Below are positions 1 through 8,799 of a stretch of DNA of 64,000 bases, one piece after another. The stretch comes from Calditrichota bacterium. Lineage in GTDB: Bacteria > Calditrichota > Calditrichia > Calditrichales > Calditrichaceae. The notes beneath the pieces were generated by a model. The model searched no databases, had not been told where the DNA came from, and saw only the letters and a list, made by a program, of their open reading frames with translations. The translations under genes were made by a program, and so were the position numbers. Position 1 is the stretch's first letter, and each line of letters opens with the position of its first letter. The stretch covers positions 36,608-100,607 of the forward strand of contig RQOG01000010.1 in assembly GCA_003854985.1 (NCBI GenBank), written 5' to 3'.

Positions 1-710
1 ACGGTATCTTTCACTACATGGAGCTGATGTACTTTTAGAAAATCCGGCTCCTGAACCGAAATCCACTCAGCGGTCTCAAGCCATAGTGATATTTCTTCCC
101 ACGGAAATCCGAAAATAAGATGCGTACATGTTTTCAGATTACGCTCTTTGGTTATTTTCATCGCGTCTATAAAGGCCTGTACATCATGCCCGCGATTTAT
201 CCTTTTCAGGGTATCATCGGAAATAGACTCCAGCCCGTATTCAATGGTGATATCATAATTCTTCGCCAGAAAAGCAAGGTAGTCCAGTTTCTCTTCATCC
301 ACACAATCAGGCCTTGTCCCGATGGTTAATCCGATAACTTCTTCATGACTCAGCGCTTCTTCGTAGTATTTTTTTAAAACTTCCAGCGGCGCATAGGTGT
401 TGCTGTATGGTTGAAAATACACAATAAATTTATAAATATTTTTATAACGTTGACGTAAAAAACCAATGCCTTCTTTAATCTGCTGTGAAATGCTTTTCTG
501 CGAAGAATTATAACCGGGGTTAAAGCTCTCATTGTTACAATAAATACAACCGCCTTTCGCCAGGCTGCCATCGCGGTTGGGACAGGTAAATCCGGCATCT
601 ACGGTTACTTTCTGAACCCGATTCCCGTACCTGCTTTTCTGATATTCGGAAAAGGCATTATAACGTTTAGGATGCTTCCAGGGATATAAATAATCAGTTT
701 TTGTCATCAT
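1..710 (-). CDS. TIGR01212-family radical SAM protein (YhcC-like), partial
   Basis: This reading frame runs off the left edge, so the C-terminus is missing and about 236 residues are visible. The N-terminal half carries the radical SAM cysteine triad at Cys43, Cys55 and Cys58 (CPNRDG...GGCIYC), which would bind a 4Fe-4S cluster and S-adenosylmethionine. It is followed by IGTRPDC and EYGLES strings typical of the YhcC/TIGR01212 family. The reaction of this family is unknown. Two ATG codons in tandem (708-710 and 705-707) are possible starts. The gene is divergent from metG, and the 150-bp gap between them should hold both promoters. The family call is firm; the function is not. Confidence 0.88.
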   Translation of the reverse strand, partial: MMTKTDYLYPWKHPKRYNAFSEYQKSRYGNRVQKVTVDAGFTCPNRDGSLAKGGCIYCNNESFNPGYNSSQKSISQQIKEGIGFLRQRYKNIYKFIVYFQPYSNTYAPLEVLKKYYEEALSHEEVIGLTIGTRPDCVDEEKLDYLAFLAKNYDITIEYGLESISDDTLKRINRGHDVQAFIDAMKITKERNLKTCTHLIFGFPWEEISLWLETAEWISVQEPDFLKVHQLHVVKDT

Positions 711-863
711 CAATTCATTTTATAAAAAATGTATTGTTTATACAATAGTTAAAACAACTTACCGGGTTCAATAATTCTTATGGTTTAGAAACCGGCTTAT
801 TTGCATATTAAAAGCCTTCCCGTTAAATTGATCGCGTCTCAAAATAAAGGAGTATTAATAACA
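711..863. promoter_or_regulatory. Divergent intergenic region, radical SAM gene / metG
   Basis: This AT-rich gap separates two divergent genes and must carry promoters for both. An imperfect palindrome, TATTGTTTATACAATA, lies at 732-747 and could be an operator. I could not assign a convincing -33/-7 pair on either strand. The metG Shine-Dalgarno AAGGAG lies at 847-852. Confidence 0.35.
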
Positions 864-2903
864 TTGTCCGAACGAATTTTAGTCACAAGCGCACTGCCTT
901 ATGCCAATGGTCCGATTCATTTGGGACACCTGGCTGGCGCCTATCTTCCCGCTGATATTTTTGTCAGATATCATAGATTAAAAGGAAGTGATATTATTTT
1001 TATTTGCGGTTCAGACGAACACGGTGTACCTATCATGCTTAAAGCCCGGGCAGAAGGTGTGGATCCGCAGAAAATAGTCGATGAATTCCATGAAAGAAAC
1101 AAAAAGAGCTTTGCGGATTTCGGAATAGATTTCACCTATTACGGAAGAACCTCATCTCCGGTCCATCATCAGACAAGCCAGGATTTTTTTCGTACTTTAG
1201 CTCAAAAGAAACAGTTTATTCTGAAAAAAGAAGAACAATTGTTTGATCCGGAAGCCGGGATTTTTTTGGCAGACCGTTTTGTAAGAGGAACCTGCCCGTC
1301 CTGCGGTTATGACGACGCTTACGGCGATCAATGTGAAAAATGCGGTACGTCCCTGAGTCCCGCCGAATTAATTAATCCCAGGAGCGCTATAACCAATGCC
1401 AAACCGGTTTTAAAGGAAACGACCCATTGGTATCTGCCTTTGTCCAGGTATCAGAAAAAACTTGAAAAATGGATTGCCAGTCATCCGGAATGGAAGCCGA
1501 ATACATTAGGACAGATAAAGAGCTGGTTTAGCGAAGGATTAAAGGACAGGGCTGTGACGCGCGATCTGCCATGGGGCGTTCCCATTCCTGAGGATATCGC
1601 GAAACAAGAAGGGATTGACGCTTCAGGTAAAGTGCTTTATGTCTGGTTCGATGCGCCGATTGGTTATATTTCCGCTACCAGGGAATGGGCTATTAAACAG
1701 GGTAATCCGGATCTTTGGAAAGAATACTGGCAGAATCAAAATACAAGACTGGTGCATTTTATCGGCAAAGATAATATTGTATTTCATTGTATTATTTTTC
1801 CGGCTATGCTTGCCGAACACGGTCAATATGTTTTACCGGATAATGTCCCTGCTAATGAATTTCTTAATCTGGAAGGCAATAAGCTCTCAACGTCGCGTAA
1901 TTATGCGGTATGGCTGGAAGAATACCTGCAAAAATTTGAACCGGATTCTTTAAGATATACCCTGGCCAGTAATTTGCCGGAAACCAGGGATACGGACTTT
2001 TCATGGAAAGATTTCCAGGCCCGGCACAATAATGAATTGGCGGATATTCTCGGAAATTTTATCAATAGAACGGTAACCTTTGCTCACCGTTATTTTGAAG
2101 GAAAGGTTCCTCCATTAGGAACACTTGATGCATTTGATGAAGAATTGGTCTCGGTATTAAAAAAGGCCCCGGCGCTCCTGGGTGGTCATATCGATAATTT
2201 CAGGTTTAAACTATATATAAAAGACTTTATGGATATGGCCCGGTTTGCCAATAAATACTTTAATGACCGGGAGCCCTGGAAAACCAGGAAATCAAATCCG
2301 TCGCAGTGCGCTACTTCCATTAATTTATGTCTTCAAACCTGTTTTATTCTGTCGGTGATGGGCGCACCGGTTATTCCCTTTACAAGCAGAAAAATCTGGA
2401 AGCTGCTTAATTATTATAAACCTGATTTCTGGGATTATGATGATTTTCGCATGTTACCAGACTCGCATAAGCTTAATACGCCTGAAATCTTATTTACTAA
2501 AATCGAAGACGGTCCGATTGCCACGGAAATAGAACGATTACAAAAAGCAAATCCGGTTAATATACCACGGCAAGAACAGGAATTGATTGATATAGAAACA
2601 TTCAGCAAGGTAAAACTTAAAATTGCCGAAATTCTTAAAGCCGAAAAAGTTGAGAAAGCAGATCGTTTACTAAGACTTTCCGTTAGAGTAGGCGATGAAA
2701 CCAGGCAAATCATTGCCGGACTTGCCAAACATTATCAACCGGAAAACCTGATTGGGAAAAAAGTGGTGGTTGTATACAATCTGGCCCCGGCAGTTCTCAG
2801 AGGCCTGAAATCGGAAGGGATGCTTTTGGCCGCATCCGACGAGAATCAGCTTACTTTACTTACGGTAATGGAAGATATAAAATCAGGGGCTGATATCAGA
2901 TGA
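864..2903 (+). CDS. metG: Methionine-tRNA ligase
   Basis: Methionyl-tRNA synthetase charges tRNA-Met in the cytoplasm. The frame has the class I HIGH motif as HLGH near residue 19 and a KMSKS-type loop as KLSTS. A zinc knuckle is formed by Cys144, Cys147, Cys157 and Cys160. An EMAP-II/Arc1p-like tRNA-binding domain fills the last 100 or so residues. I chose the TTG at 864, 11 nt after AAGGAG, because it gives the usual N-terminus SERILVTSALPYANGP and 679 aa, close to E. coli MetG. An in-frame TTG at 801 would add 21 unconserved residues. It is the first gene of a metG-tatD-ksgA-mgtE run, an order partly conserved in many bacteria. Confidence 0.96.
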   Translation: MSERILVTSALPYANGPIHLGHLAGAYLPADIFVRYHRLKGSDIIFICGSDEHGVPIMLKARAEGVDPQKIVDEFHERNKKSFADFGIDFTYYGRTSSPVHHQTSQDFFRTLAQKKQFILKKEEQLFDPEAGIFLADRFVRGTCPSCGYDDAYGDQCEKCGTSLSPAELINPRSAITNAKPVLKETTHWYLPLSRYQKKLEKWIASHPEWKPNTLGQIKSWFSEGLKDRAVTRDLPWGVPIPEDIAKQEGIDASGKVLYVWFDAPIGYISATREWAIKQGNPDLWKEYWQNQNTRLVHFIGKDNIVFHCIIFPAMLAEHGQYVLPDNVPANEFLNLEGNKLSTSRNYAVWLEEYLQKFEPDSLRYTLASNLPETRDTDFSWKDFQARHNNELADILGNFINRTVTFAHRYFEGKVPPLGTLDAFDEELVSVLKKAPALLGGHIDNFRFKLYIKDFMDMARFANKYFNDREPWKTRKSNPSQCATSINLCLQTCFILSVMGAPVIPFTSRKIWKLLNYYKPDFWDYDDFRMLPDSHKLNTPEILFTKIEDGPIATEIERLQKANPVNIPRQEQELIDIETFSKVKLKIAEILKAEKVEKADRLLRLSVRVGDETRQIIAGLAKHYQPENLIGKKVVVVYNLAPAVLRGLKSEGMLLAASDENQLTLLTVMEDIKSGADIR

Positions 2904-2925
2904 TAATAACCCGGTTTTAATTTTT

Positions 2926-3693
2926 ATGTTTATAGATACGCATTGCCATTTGGATTTTGATAGTTTTGATGATGATCTCCCTTCAGTCATTCAGCGTGCA
3001 CTGGAAAACCAGGTATCGGCTATTATTACTATTGGTACGGATATCAAATCGTCAGAAAGAGCAATTTCTATTGCGGAGCAGTTTTCTACAGTTTTTGCCG
3101 CTGTAGGCATTCATCCCACCGATTGTCAACATACGACTTCCGATGATATAAAAATAATTGAAGATATGCTTTCTCATCAAAAAGTAGTCGCGGTCGGTGA
3201 AATCGGTTTGGATTATTACCATATGCGGGCTGAAAAAGAAAAGCAGATTCAGGTTTTTTCCCAACTGGTCGCACTGGCAAAAGATAAACACTTTCCGGTC
3301 ATCATCCATAACCGGGAAGCGCATAGCGATATGCTGGCCTTACTTGATAAATTGAAACCCGGCGCATCCGGAGGCGTCATGCATTCATTTTCCGGGGATT
3401 CTGAATATCTGCAAAAAGTAATCGAATTAAATCTTTTTATCTCTTTCACCGGGAATATTACCTTTAAGAATGCTAAAGGGCTTGACCTCGTTTCAGATGC
3501 GCCAATAGATAAAATGCTGCTGGAAACGGATAGTCCGTTCCTGACCCCAATGCCTTTCCGTGGGAAAAGAAATGAACCCGGATTTATTACCTATACGGCC
3601 CGGAAAATTGCCGAGACTAAAAATTTATCCCTGGAAAAAGTTGCGCAGATTACAACGTCAAATGCTAAATCTCTTTTTAAATTACAGATATAG
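2926..3693 (+). CDS. tatD: TatD-family metal-dependent hydrolase (DNase)
   Basis: This is a 255-aa TIM-barrel amidohydrolase-superfamily protein of the TatD/YcfH type, which acts as a metal-dependent 3'-5' exonuclease in characterised members. The metal ligands are visible as HCHLD at the N-terminus (His6, His8), GEIGLDYY in the middle, IIHNREAH, HSFSG and the late LLETDSPFL. The length is normal for the family. It lies 22 bp after metG and 18 bp before ksgA, so the three are probably co-transcribed. The Shine-Dalgarno is weak. The family call is secure; the physiological substrate is not shown by the sequence. Confidence 0.93.
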   Translation: MFIDTHCHLDFDSFDDDLPSVIQRALENQVSAIITIGTDIKSSERAISIAEQFSTVFAAVGIHPTDCQHTTSDDIKIIEDMLSHQKVVAVGEIGLDYYHMRAEKEKQIQVFSQLVALAKDKHFPVIIHNREAHSDMLALLDKLKPGASGGVMHSFSGDSEYLQKVIELNLFISFTGNITFKNAKGLDLVSDAPIDKMLLETDSPFLTPMPFRGKRNEPGFITYTARKIAETKNLSLEKVAQITTSNAKSLFKLQI

Positions 3694-3711
3694 TCAAAAA
3701 CGGTTTAAAAA

Positions 3712-4500
3712 ATGCCTCCGCCATTAAAAAGATTCGGTCAAAATTTTTTACAAAATCCGTATCTTCAGGAAAAAATTGTCGAGGCGCTTCGAATCCAAAC
3801 CAATGATCATATTCTGGAAATAGGACCTGGCCATGGGGCTCTGTGTCCGCATATCATCCGGCAAAACCCTGCAAAATATTATGCGGTTGAAATCGACACC
3901 CGGTTGATCCGGGCGCTGCAGGATAAATATTCTGAAAAGATGCAATTGATACACGGTGATTTTATGCAGGTAGACCTGAAGTCTGTTTTCCAGGCAGAAA
4001 CGGATACCAATAAAATTATTGGTAATATTCCATACAACATAACAACGCCTATCTTATTCAGGATTTTAGATAATTATCAGATTATAAATATTGCGGTTTT
4101 AATGGTCCAGAAAGAGGTTGCCGAAAGAATTGCTTCGCGGCCCGGAACAAAAGACTATGGCATTCCATCGGTAGTTGCCCAAACTTACGGCAAGGTTGAA
4201 TATCTGTTTGATGTGGAAAGAATTAATTTTAAACCGGCACCCAATGTGGATTCGGCAGTGATCAGAATTTCCCTGAATAAGGAAATCACTGCAATACAGA
4301 ATCATGATTTATTTCGGCAAATTGTCAGGCAGGTTTTTAATTACCGGCGTAAGATGATACGCAATTCCTTATATAGGATTTTTGATAAAAGAATTGTATA
4401 TTCTCTGAAATCAGTAAATCTCAATGATAGGCCGGAGCAAATTGATGTAGAGGGATTTATAAATCTTTCAAATGAACTGAATGAAAGAATTAAAGAGTAA
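3712..4500 (+). CDS. ksgA: 16S rRNA (adenine1518/1519-N6)-dimethyltransferase
   Basis: KsgA dimethylates two adjacent adenines in the 3' hairpin of 16S rRNA during small-subunit maturation. The 262-aa frame shows RFGQNFL at the N-terminus, the SAM-binding motif LEIGPGHGAL, the acidic VEID that binds the SAM ribose, and the catalytic GNIPYNI motif. The C-terminal helical domain contains FNYRRKMIRNSL, where KsgA proteins contact RNA. It follows tatD closely, and its last 20 bases overlap the start of mgtE, which suggests translational coupling. Confidence 0.96.
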   Translation: MPPPLKRFGQNFLQNPYLQEKIVEALRIQTNDHILEIGPGHGALCPHIIRQNPAKYYAVEIDTRLIRALQDKYSEKMQLIHGDFMQVDLKSVFQAETDTNKIIGNIPYNITTPILFRILDNYQIINIAVLMVQKEVAERIASRPGTKDYGIPSVVAQTYGKVEYLFDVERINFKPAPNVDSAVIRISLNKEITAIQNHDLFRQIVRQVFNYRRKMIRNSLYRIFDKRIVYSLKSVNLNDRPEQIDVEGFINLSNELNERIKE

Positions 4501-5854
4501 AGAGATGGTTTCCACAGATCTGAATATTATCTTACCGGATATCGAAAAATTTATTGAAGAAAAAAATGTCGGCGCATTATTAAATATTATATTGGATCTT
4601 CACCCGGCAGATATTGAGCAAATTCTCAATCGTTTAAAAAAAGAAGAACGTTTATATCTTTTTAGTCTTCTGCCTGATGAACTGGCGAGCGAAGTATTAT
4701 CCGAATTAGATGCGCCGGTTGTCGATCAGGTTATTGAAGATATCCCCGAAGAAAAGTTAATCCGCCTGGTTGATCAGATGGAGTCCGATGACGCGGCGGA
4801 CCTTGTTGCAGAGCTGCCGGAGCACATAGCCGAAGGTGTTTTGAGCAAAATGGAAGATGAAGCTTCCAATGAAGTTCAGGAATTACTTCATCATGAAGAA
4901 GATTCCGCCGGCGGTATTATGGCGCTGGAATACATTGCTATGCCTTCAAGTGCAACGGTAAATGAAACGATAGAGAAAATCCGTGAATTACGCGATGAAA
5001 TTGAAAACCTGTATTTTATCTGGGTTGTTGATGAACAACAACGGCTGGTTGGGATGGTGGATTTAGCCGATCTCGTTCTGGCCAAGGGATATACCACCCT
5101 GAACGAAATAATGAACGTTGAGATTCATGCTGTCAGAGCGAATATGGATCAGGAAGAAGTGGCTGCTCTATTTAAGAAATACGACCTGATAAGCGCTCCT
5201 GTAGTTGATGAATCAAATAAGATTATTGGTAGAATTACTGTTGATGATATTGTGGATGTATTGGAAGAAGAAGGTTCAGAAGACCTGGCGTTTATGGCCG
5301 GAGCTCCGGATGAGGAGATCATGGAAGAATCTGCATTTATTCTTTCCAGAGCCAGGCTGCCCTGGCTCTTAGTAGCCTTTTTAGGAGAACTGTTAGCCGC
5401 TTATATTTTAAGTCAGTTTGAAGTAACCTTACAACAGCTGGCGATGATCGCTTTTTTTATACCTATTATAATGGCCATGGGCGGATCTACGGGACAGCAG
5501 GCAAGCGTGATTGTAGTCAGAGGTTTGGCCATGGGCGATATCAGTATTAAAGACACCTCAAAGCGGTTGTTTAAGGAGTTCCGGATTTCAATTTTAAACA
5601 GTCTCTTTTTTTCCGGGCTTTTGTTTTTAATTGTTTATCTTTGGGATGGAATTCTTTTCGCGGTTATTCTTTCGGTATCATTATTTGTGGTTATAAATAA
5701 CGCCGCTATAATCGGAGCAATAGTACCACTTACATTTAAGAGGCTAAATATCGATCCGGCGCTGGCTGCCGCGCCTTTTATCTCTACGTTTAATGATATT
5801 CTCGGTATACTCATTTATCTGACAATAACAACTTTAGTGCTTCAACTCACATAA
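4481..5854 (+). CDS. mgtE: Magnesium transporter MgtE
   Basis: MgtE is a homodimeric Mg2+ channel gated by cytosolic Mg2+. The 457-aa frame has an N-terminal superhelical domain of about 130 residues with the LHPADIEQIL signature, a pair of CBS domains up to about residue 260, a connecting helix, and five hydrophobic membrane segments at the C-terminus, including the conserved MAMGGSTGQQ. The ATG at 4481 overlaps the end of ksgA; an in-frame ATG at 4505 is an alternative start. No Mg2+-sensing leader is possible in front of it because it overlaps ksgA, so control is likely at the protein level. Confidence 0.95.
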   Translation: MKELKSKEMVSTDLNIILPDIEKFIEEKNVGALLNIILDLHPADIEQILNRLKKEERLYLFSLLPDELASEVLSELDAPVVDQVIEDIPEEKLIRLVDQMESDDAADLVAELPEHIAEGVLSKMEDEASNEVQELLHHEEDSAGGIMALEYIAMPSSATVNETIEKIRELRDEIENLYFIWVVDEQQRLVGMVDLADLVLAKGYTTLNEIMNVEIHAVRANMDQEEVAALFKKYDLISAPVVDESNKIIGRITVDDIVDVLEEEGSEDLAFMAGAPDEEIMEESAFILSRARLPWLLVAFLGELLAAYILSQFEVTLQQLAMIAFFIPIIMAMGGSTGQQASVIVVRGLAMGDISIKDTSKRLFKEFRISILNSLFFSGLLFLIVYLWDGILFAVILSVSLFVVINNAAIIGAIVPLTFKRLNIDPALAAAPFISTFNDILGILIYLTITTLVLQLT

Positions 5855-5865
5855 ATAATTATGAA

Positions 5866-5897
5866 TTTGTATTTACGTTTTTCTTAATATATATTTT
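5866..5897 (+). promoter_or_regulatory. Bacteroidota-type promoter for the secreted-protein pair
   Basis: TTTG at 5866-5869 is followed after 20 nt by TATATTTT at 5890-5897. This matches the Bacteroidota sigma-A form TTTG, 19-21 nt, TAnnTTTG at all but the last base. It would give a leader of about 100 nt before the ATG at 6007. Confidence 0.55.
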
Positions 5898-6006
5898 AGT
5901 GCGTTTATATGTAAACAGTATACTTCAAATGATTAGCCTTCTCCGATGAATATTCAGAGTGTTTTTGTTCATCGCCGAATCCTAATGAAGAATAAAGGAG
6001 GCTTAC

Positions 6007-7338
6007 ATGAAAAAATTTATCCTTTTATTGGTCTTTTCATTTTTTGCATCCAATTTATTCGGACAAACAGTTTATCTCTCCGATGATTTTGAAGATGGCA
6101 ATCTCGATGGTTGGGCGTTAAATGCTCCTGGAGAATGGATAGTATCCGGAACGGAGCCCATTAACGGTAGTTATTCTGTACAACACAATGTCACTGGGGA
6201 TACGAGTAACGGTTATATGTATCATGATGTTCCCGGGTTGGATGTGTTGGCCGGTAAAACAACCTGGCAGGTTGTTTTGAAAAACGGAAACTGGGAACCC
6301 TCTGATTTAGACCGCTTTTGGGTATATTTGATGATAAGCGGCATTGAGGGCAATGGTTATTCCGTAGGCGTTAATAAAGGCAACGTTTCCGATACGCTTC
6401 AATTGTTGCGTATAACCTCCGGGGCCAACACAGGAACGGTTCTATCTGCGCCTTTCAAATGGAAAACCGGAAGTGCTGTGGGGATAGTTGTCTCAAGAGA
6501 AAAGGACGGATTATGGAGCATGCACATAGATACAACCGGGAATTTAAATAATTTTACGGACTGTGGTTCTGCGTTTGATGATACCTATACATCTACTTCC
6601 TTTTTTGCCATGTCTTTTTATTATACATCCCTTAGCGGCGGTTCGCTGTGGATGGATGATGTCTATATCTCCCAGGTGTCAGGTGTAAATTTATCCGCAA
6701 AAGTTTTTCTCGAAGGTCCTTTTGGTACAGCTGATATGAGCACAAATTTATACGCTCAGGGATATATACCCCTGAGTCAGCCCTATAATATTGCACCCTG
6801 GAATTTTGACTGTACGAAAACCGTCTCTTCTGTTCCCGAAAATGCAGTAGATTGGGTTCTGGTTGAATTGCGCTCGGGAACATCCGCTGCTTCCGCTGTG
6901 GCCAAGAGGGCCGGATTCCTGTTATCGGATGGTTCCATTGCTGATACAAGCGGGACTCAGCCGCTGTTTTTTGCCTCACCCGATTCAGGTAATTATTACG
7001 TTGTGATATATCATCGTAACCATTTATCCATCATGAGCGCCGCACCGGTTCGTTTAACCCTGGGATCAGGCTCGTACGATTTTACCACCGGTCTGGATAA
7101 AACCTATGGATCGGGAGCCCAAAAACTGTTGACAACGGGCATATATGGTATGTATGCCGGTGATGCCAGCGCCAACGGACAGATTCAAAATGATGATAAA
7201 AATGCATACTGGCTGCTTCAAAGTGGCTCTGCTGGTTATAAATCAGCAGATTTTAATTTAAATGGTCAAGTGCAAAATGATGATAAGAATGCATATTGGC
7301 AGGTCAATTCAGGTCGGGGTACACAAGTTCCCCAATAA
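6007..7338 (+). CDS. Secreted protein with C-terminal dockerin-like repeats
   Basis: A signal peptide (MKKFILLLVFSFFASNLFGQ) starts this 443-aa exported protein. The first 200 or so mature residues look like a beta-sandwich of the laminin-G/concanavalin-like kind (DDFEDGNLDGW near the start). The last 60 residues hold two dockerin-like calcium-binding repeats, GDASANGQIQNDDKNAYW and ADFNLNGQVQNDDKNAYW, spaced like a type I dockerin. No sorting tail follows. A strong Shine-Dalgarno (AAGGAGG) sits 8 nt before the ATG. The next gene, 21 bp downstream, encodes a sorted surface protein and is probably in the same transcript. The dockerin-like reading rests on the repeats; the role of the N-terminal part is unknown. 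Confidence 0.8.
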   Translation: MKKFILLLVFSFFASNLFGQTVYLSDDFEDGNLDGWALNAPGEWIVSGTEPINGSYSVQHNVTGDTSNGYMYHDVPGLDVLAGKTTWQVVLKNGNWEPSDLDRFWVYLMISGIEGNGYSVGVNKGNVSDTLQLLRITSGANTGTVLSAPFKWKTGSAVGIVVSREKDGLWSMHIDTTGNLNNFTDCGSAFDDTYTSTSFFAMSFYYTSLSGGSLWMDDVYISQVSGVNLSAKVFLEGPFGTADMSTNLYAQGYIPLSQPYNIAPWNFDCTKTVSSVPENAVDWVLVELRSGTSAASAVAKRAGFLLSDGSIADTSGTQPLFFASPDSGNYYVVIYHRNHLSIMSAAPVRLTLGSGSYDFTTGLDKTYGSGAQKLLTTGIYGMYAGDASANGQIQNDDKNAYWLLQSGSAGYKSADFNLNGQVQNDDKNAYWQVNSGRGTQVPQ

Positions 7339-7359
7339 ATTTATAGAGGAGAATATGAT

Positions 7360-8256
7360 ATGAAAATCTTTAAAGCTTTATTTTTCTCAATTTTACTTAT
7401 TATTCCATCCATCGCTTCAGAAATAACATTTACTTTTGCTAATGCAATATTAACTGGATCGGCTCCAAACTATTATTTTGATTTTGATGTAATGGTTCAT
7501 TCAAAAGTAGATACTCATCATCTTGGAGATGCAATGATTTATATTAATTATAGCACAATAGGCTTTGGAAGCTCAATAGTAAGTCAGGGTGGGATTACAG
7601 TTGAAAAAGGAACTTTACTTGAAGGTGAACTTATTCCTGGATCGGGATTATATTTATATTCGATTGTTAATGTAATTGATAATTCAGCTTCAAGATTTGC
7701 TATAACTACTGGATATGAATATTCAAGTACGCCCGATTACGCAAATTTCGTTCCTATCATTCCAACGCAATTAGTTCATATTCGTATGAGTATTGTCGAT
7801 TCAACAGTATGGTCAGATTTAAGTTTTCAACACTCATTGATGAGAGGGCAACAATATTACTCAACTAATGCACCGGATGATACTTTTGATGTCGTGATTG
7901 CAGATGATATATTAAATCTTCCATTAAAATATAATCCCAGCGCTATTGCAACTGATATCTTCTCGGTGATGCCTTCATCTTATAAACTCAATCAGAATCA
8001 TCCCAATCCCTTCAATCCGGTGACTAATCTGACAGTGGAGATTCCCTATAACAATAAACCGGTTGAAATTGATGTTTTCAATATTACCGGTCAAAAGGTA
8101 GCCTCTGTTTTTTCCGGTACGCTTAGTTCAGGTATTCATACCTTTACCTGGAACGGGAAAAATTCAATGGGCCAGTTGCTTCCATCCGGAATATATTTTG
8201 CCGTAATGCGGAGCGAGATGGTGACGCAAACAGTAAAAATGACTTTGCTGAAATAG
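7360..8256 (+). CDS. Secreted protein with type IX / FlgD-like sorting tail
   Basis: The 298-aa product has a signal peptide (MKIFKALFFSILLIIPSIAS), a beta-rich domain of about 170 residues, and a C-terminal tail. The tail begins NHPNPFNPVTNLTVEIP and ends in GIYFAVMRSEMVTQTVKMTLLK-like strands, which is the type IX sorting or FlgD-Ig-like domain of FCB bacteria. The N-terminal domain resembles cohesin-like surface modules in layout (YYFDFDVMV...MIYINYST...), but I cannot prove that. A Shine-Dalgarno AGAGGAG precedes the ATG. The first 570 bp are clearly more AT-rich than the tail, so the gene may be a composite. Confidence 0.78.
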   Translation: MKIFKALFFSILLIIPSIASEITFTFANAILTGSAPNYYFDFDVMVHSKVDTHHLGDAMIYINYSTIGFGSSIVSQGGITVEKGTLLEGELIPGSGLYLYSIVNVIDNSASRFAITTGYEYSSTPDYANFVPIIPTQLVHIRMSIVDSTVWSDLSFQHSLMRGQQYYSTNAPDDTFDVVIADDILNLPLKYNPSAIATDIFSVMPSSYKLNQNHPNPFNPVTNLTVEIPYNNKPVEIDVFNITGQKVASVFSGTLSSGIHTFTWNGKNSMGQLLPSGIYFAVMRSEMVTQTVKMTLLK

Positions 8257-8374
8257 AGAATTCTGTAAATAGTTATATAAGAACTAAACTGAGGCTTTGT
8301 CATTTTTGAAGTTCAACGGGACAACAACATATTTATGCTGAAGTTATATTTTTTTATAAATTTTAAAAGAATAT

Positions 8375-8405
8375 TTTGCCTATCTGTGAAATGTTATTAT
8401 ATTTG
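8375..8405 (+). promoter_or_regulatory. Promoter of cspA
   Basis: TTTG at 8375-8378, 19 nt, then TATATTTG at 8398-8405 is an exact match to the Bacteroidota -33/-7 consensus TTTG-N19-TAnnTTTG. Transcription would begin near 8412, giving a leader of about 128 nt before the cold shock gene. Confidence 0.7.
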
Positions 8406-8408
8406 GGC

Positions 8409-8539
8409 TTCATCAGCGATGATTCAGACTGAAACCAAAAGCATTATCTATCATCCCTGATGAAATAATTAACGGATATCTGCATAAATTTACATGAGGA
8501 TATCCTTAGGTTTATGTATGTTTTAGGAGGTTTTTTTTC
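8409..8539 (+). promoter_or_regulatory. Structured 5' leader of cspA (possible cold-responsive element)
   Basis: The predicted leader can form a stem between TTCATCAG (8409-8416) and CTGATGAA (8457-8464), and a second stem between GGATATC (8474-8480) and GATATCC (8499-8505). The Shine-Dalgarno AGGAGG at 8525-8530 follows. Long folded leaders that switch with temperature are well known for cspA in Escherichia coli; that this one does the same is inference. Confidence 0.45.
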
Positions 8540-8752
8540 ATGTCAGAGCGCAGTACTGGAAAAGTAAAATGGTTTGATTCCAAGAAAGGCTATGGATTTA
8601 TTAGTCTTGATAATGGCGAAGATATTTTCATTCATTATTCAGAAATTTCTGGTGATGGATTCCGTACATTGGAAGAAGGACAAGCCGTCGAATTTAATGT
8701 GGAAGACGGAGCCAAAGGTCCAGTTGCTAAGAATTTAACTTTAGTTGGATAA
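8540..8752 (+). CDS. cspA: Cold shock protein (CspA family)
   Basis: This 70-aa single cold-shock domain binds single-stranded RNA and DNA and acts as an RNA chaperone. The RNP1 motif KGYGFISL and the RNP2-type motif DIFIHYSEI are both intact, and the length is typical. The gene stands alone, with its own promoter, a structured leader of about 128 nt, a strong AGGAGG ribosome site, and a terminator directly after it. The family assignment is certain; which paralogue of E. coli it matches cannot be said. Confidence 0.95.
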   Translation: MSERSTGKVKWFDSKKGYGFISLDNGEDIFIHYSEISGDGFRTLEEGQAVEFNVEDGAKGPVAKNLTLVG

Positions 8753-8770
8753 ACTTTGCAAAATCAATAA

Positions 8771-8799
8771 AGGGAAATCTGTATGGTTTCCCTTTTTTT
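8771..8799 (+). terminator. Intrinsic terminator of cspA
   Basis: GGGAAA (8772-8777) pairs with TTTCCC (8787-8792), extended by a C-G and a wobble pair, and seven T residues follow at 8793-8799. Confidence 0.85.

Noticed and set aside
120..598. Two short frames inside the first 600 bases
   Set aside because: They lie in other frames of the radical SAM gene, which is supported by its cysteine motif.
4300..4500. Mg2+ riboswitch (M-box) before mgtE
   Set aside because: The upstream sequence is the ksgA coding region, with overlap, leaving no room for a leader.
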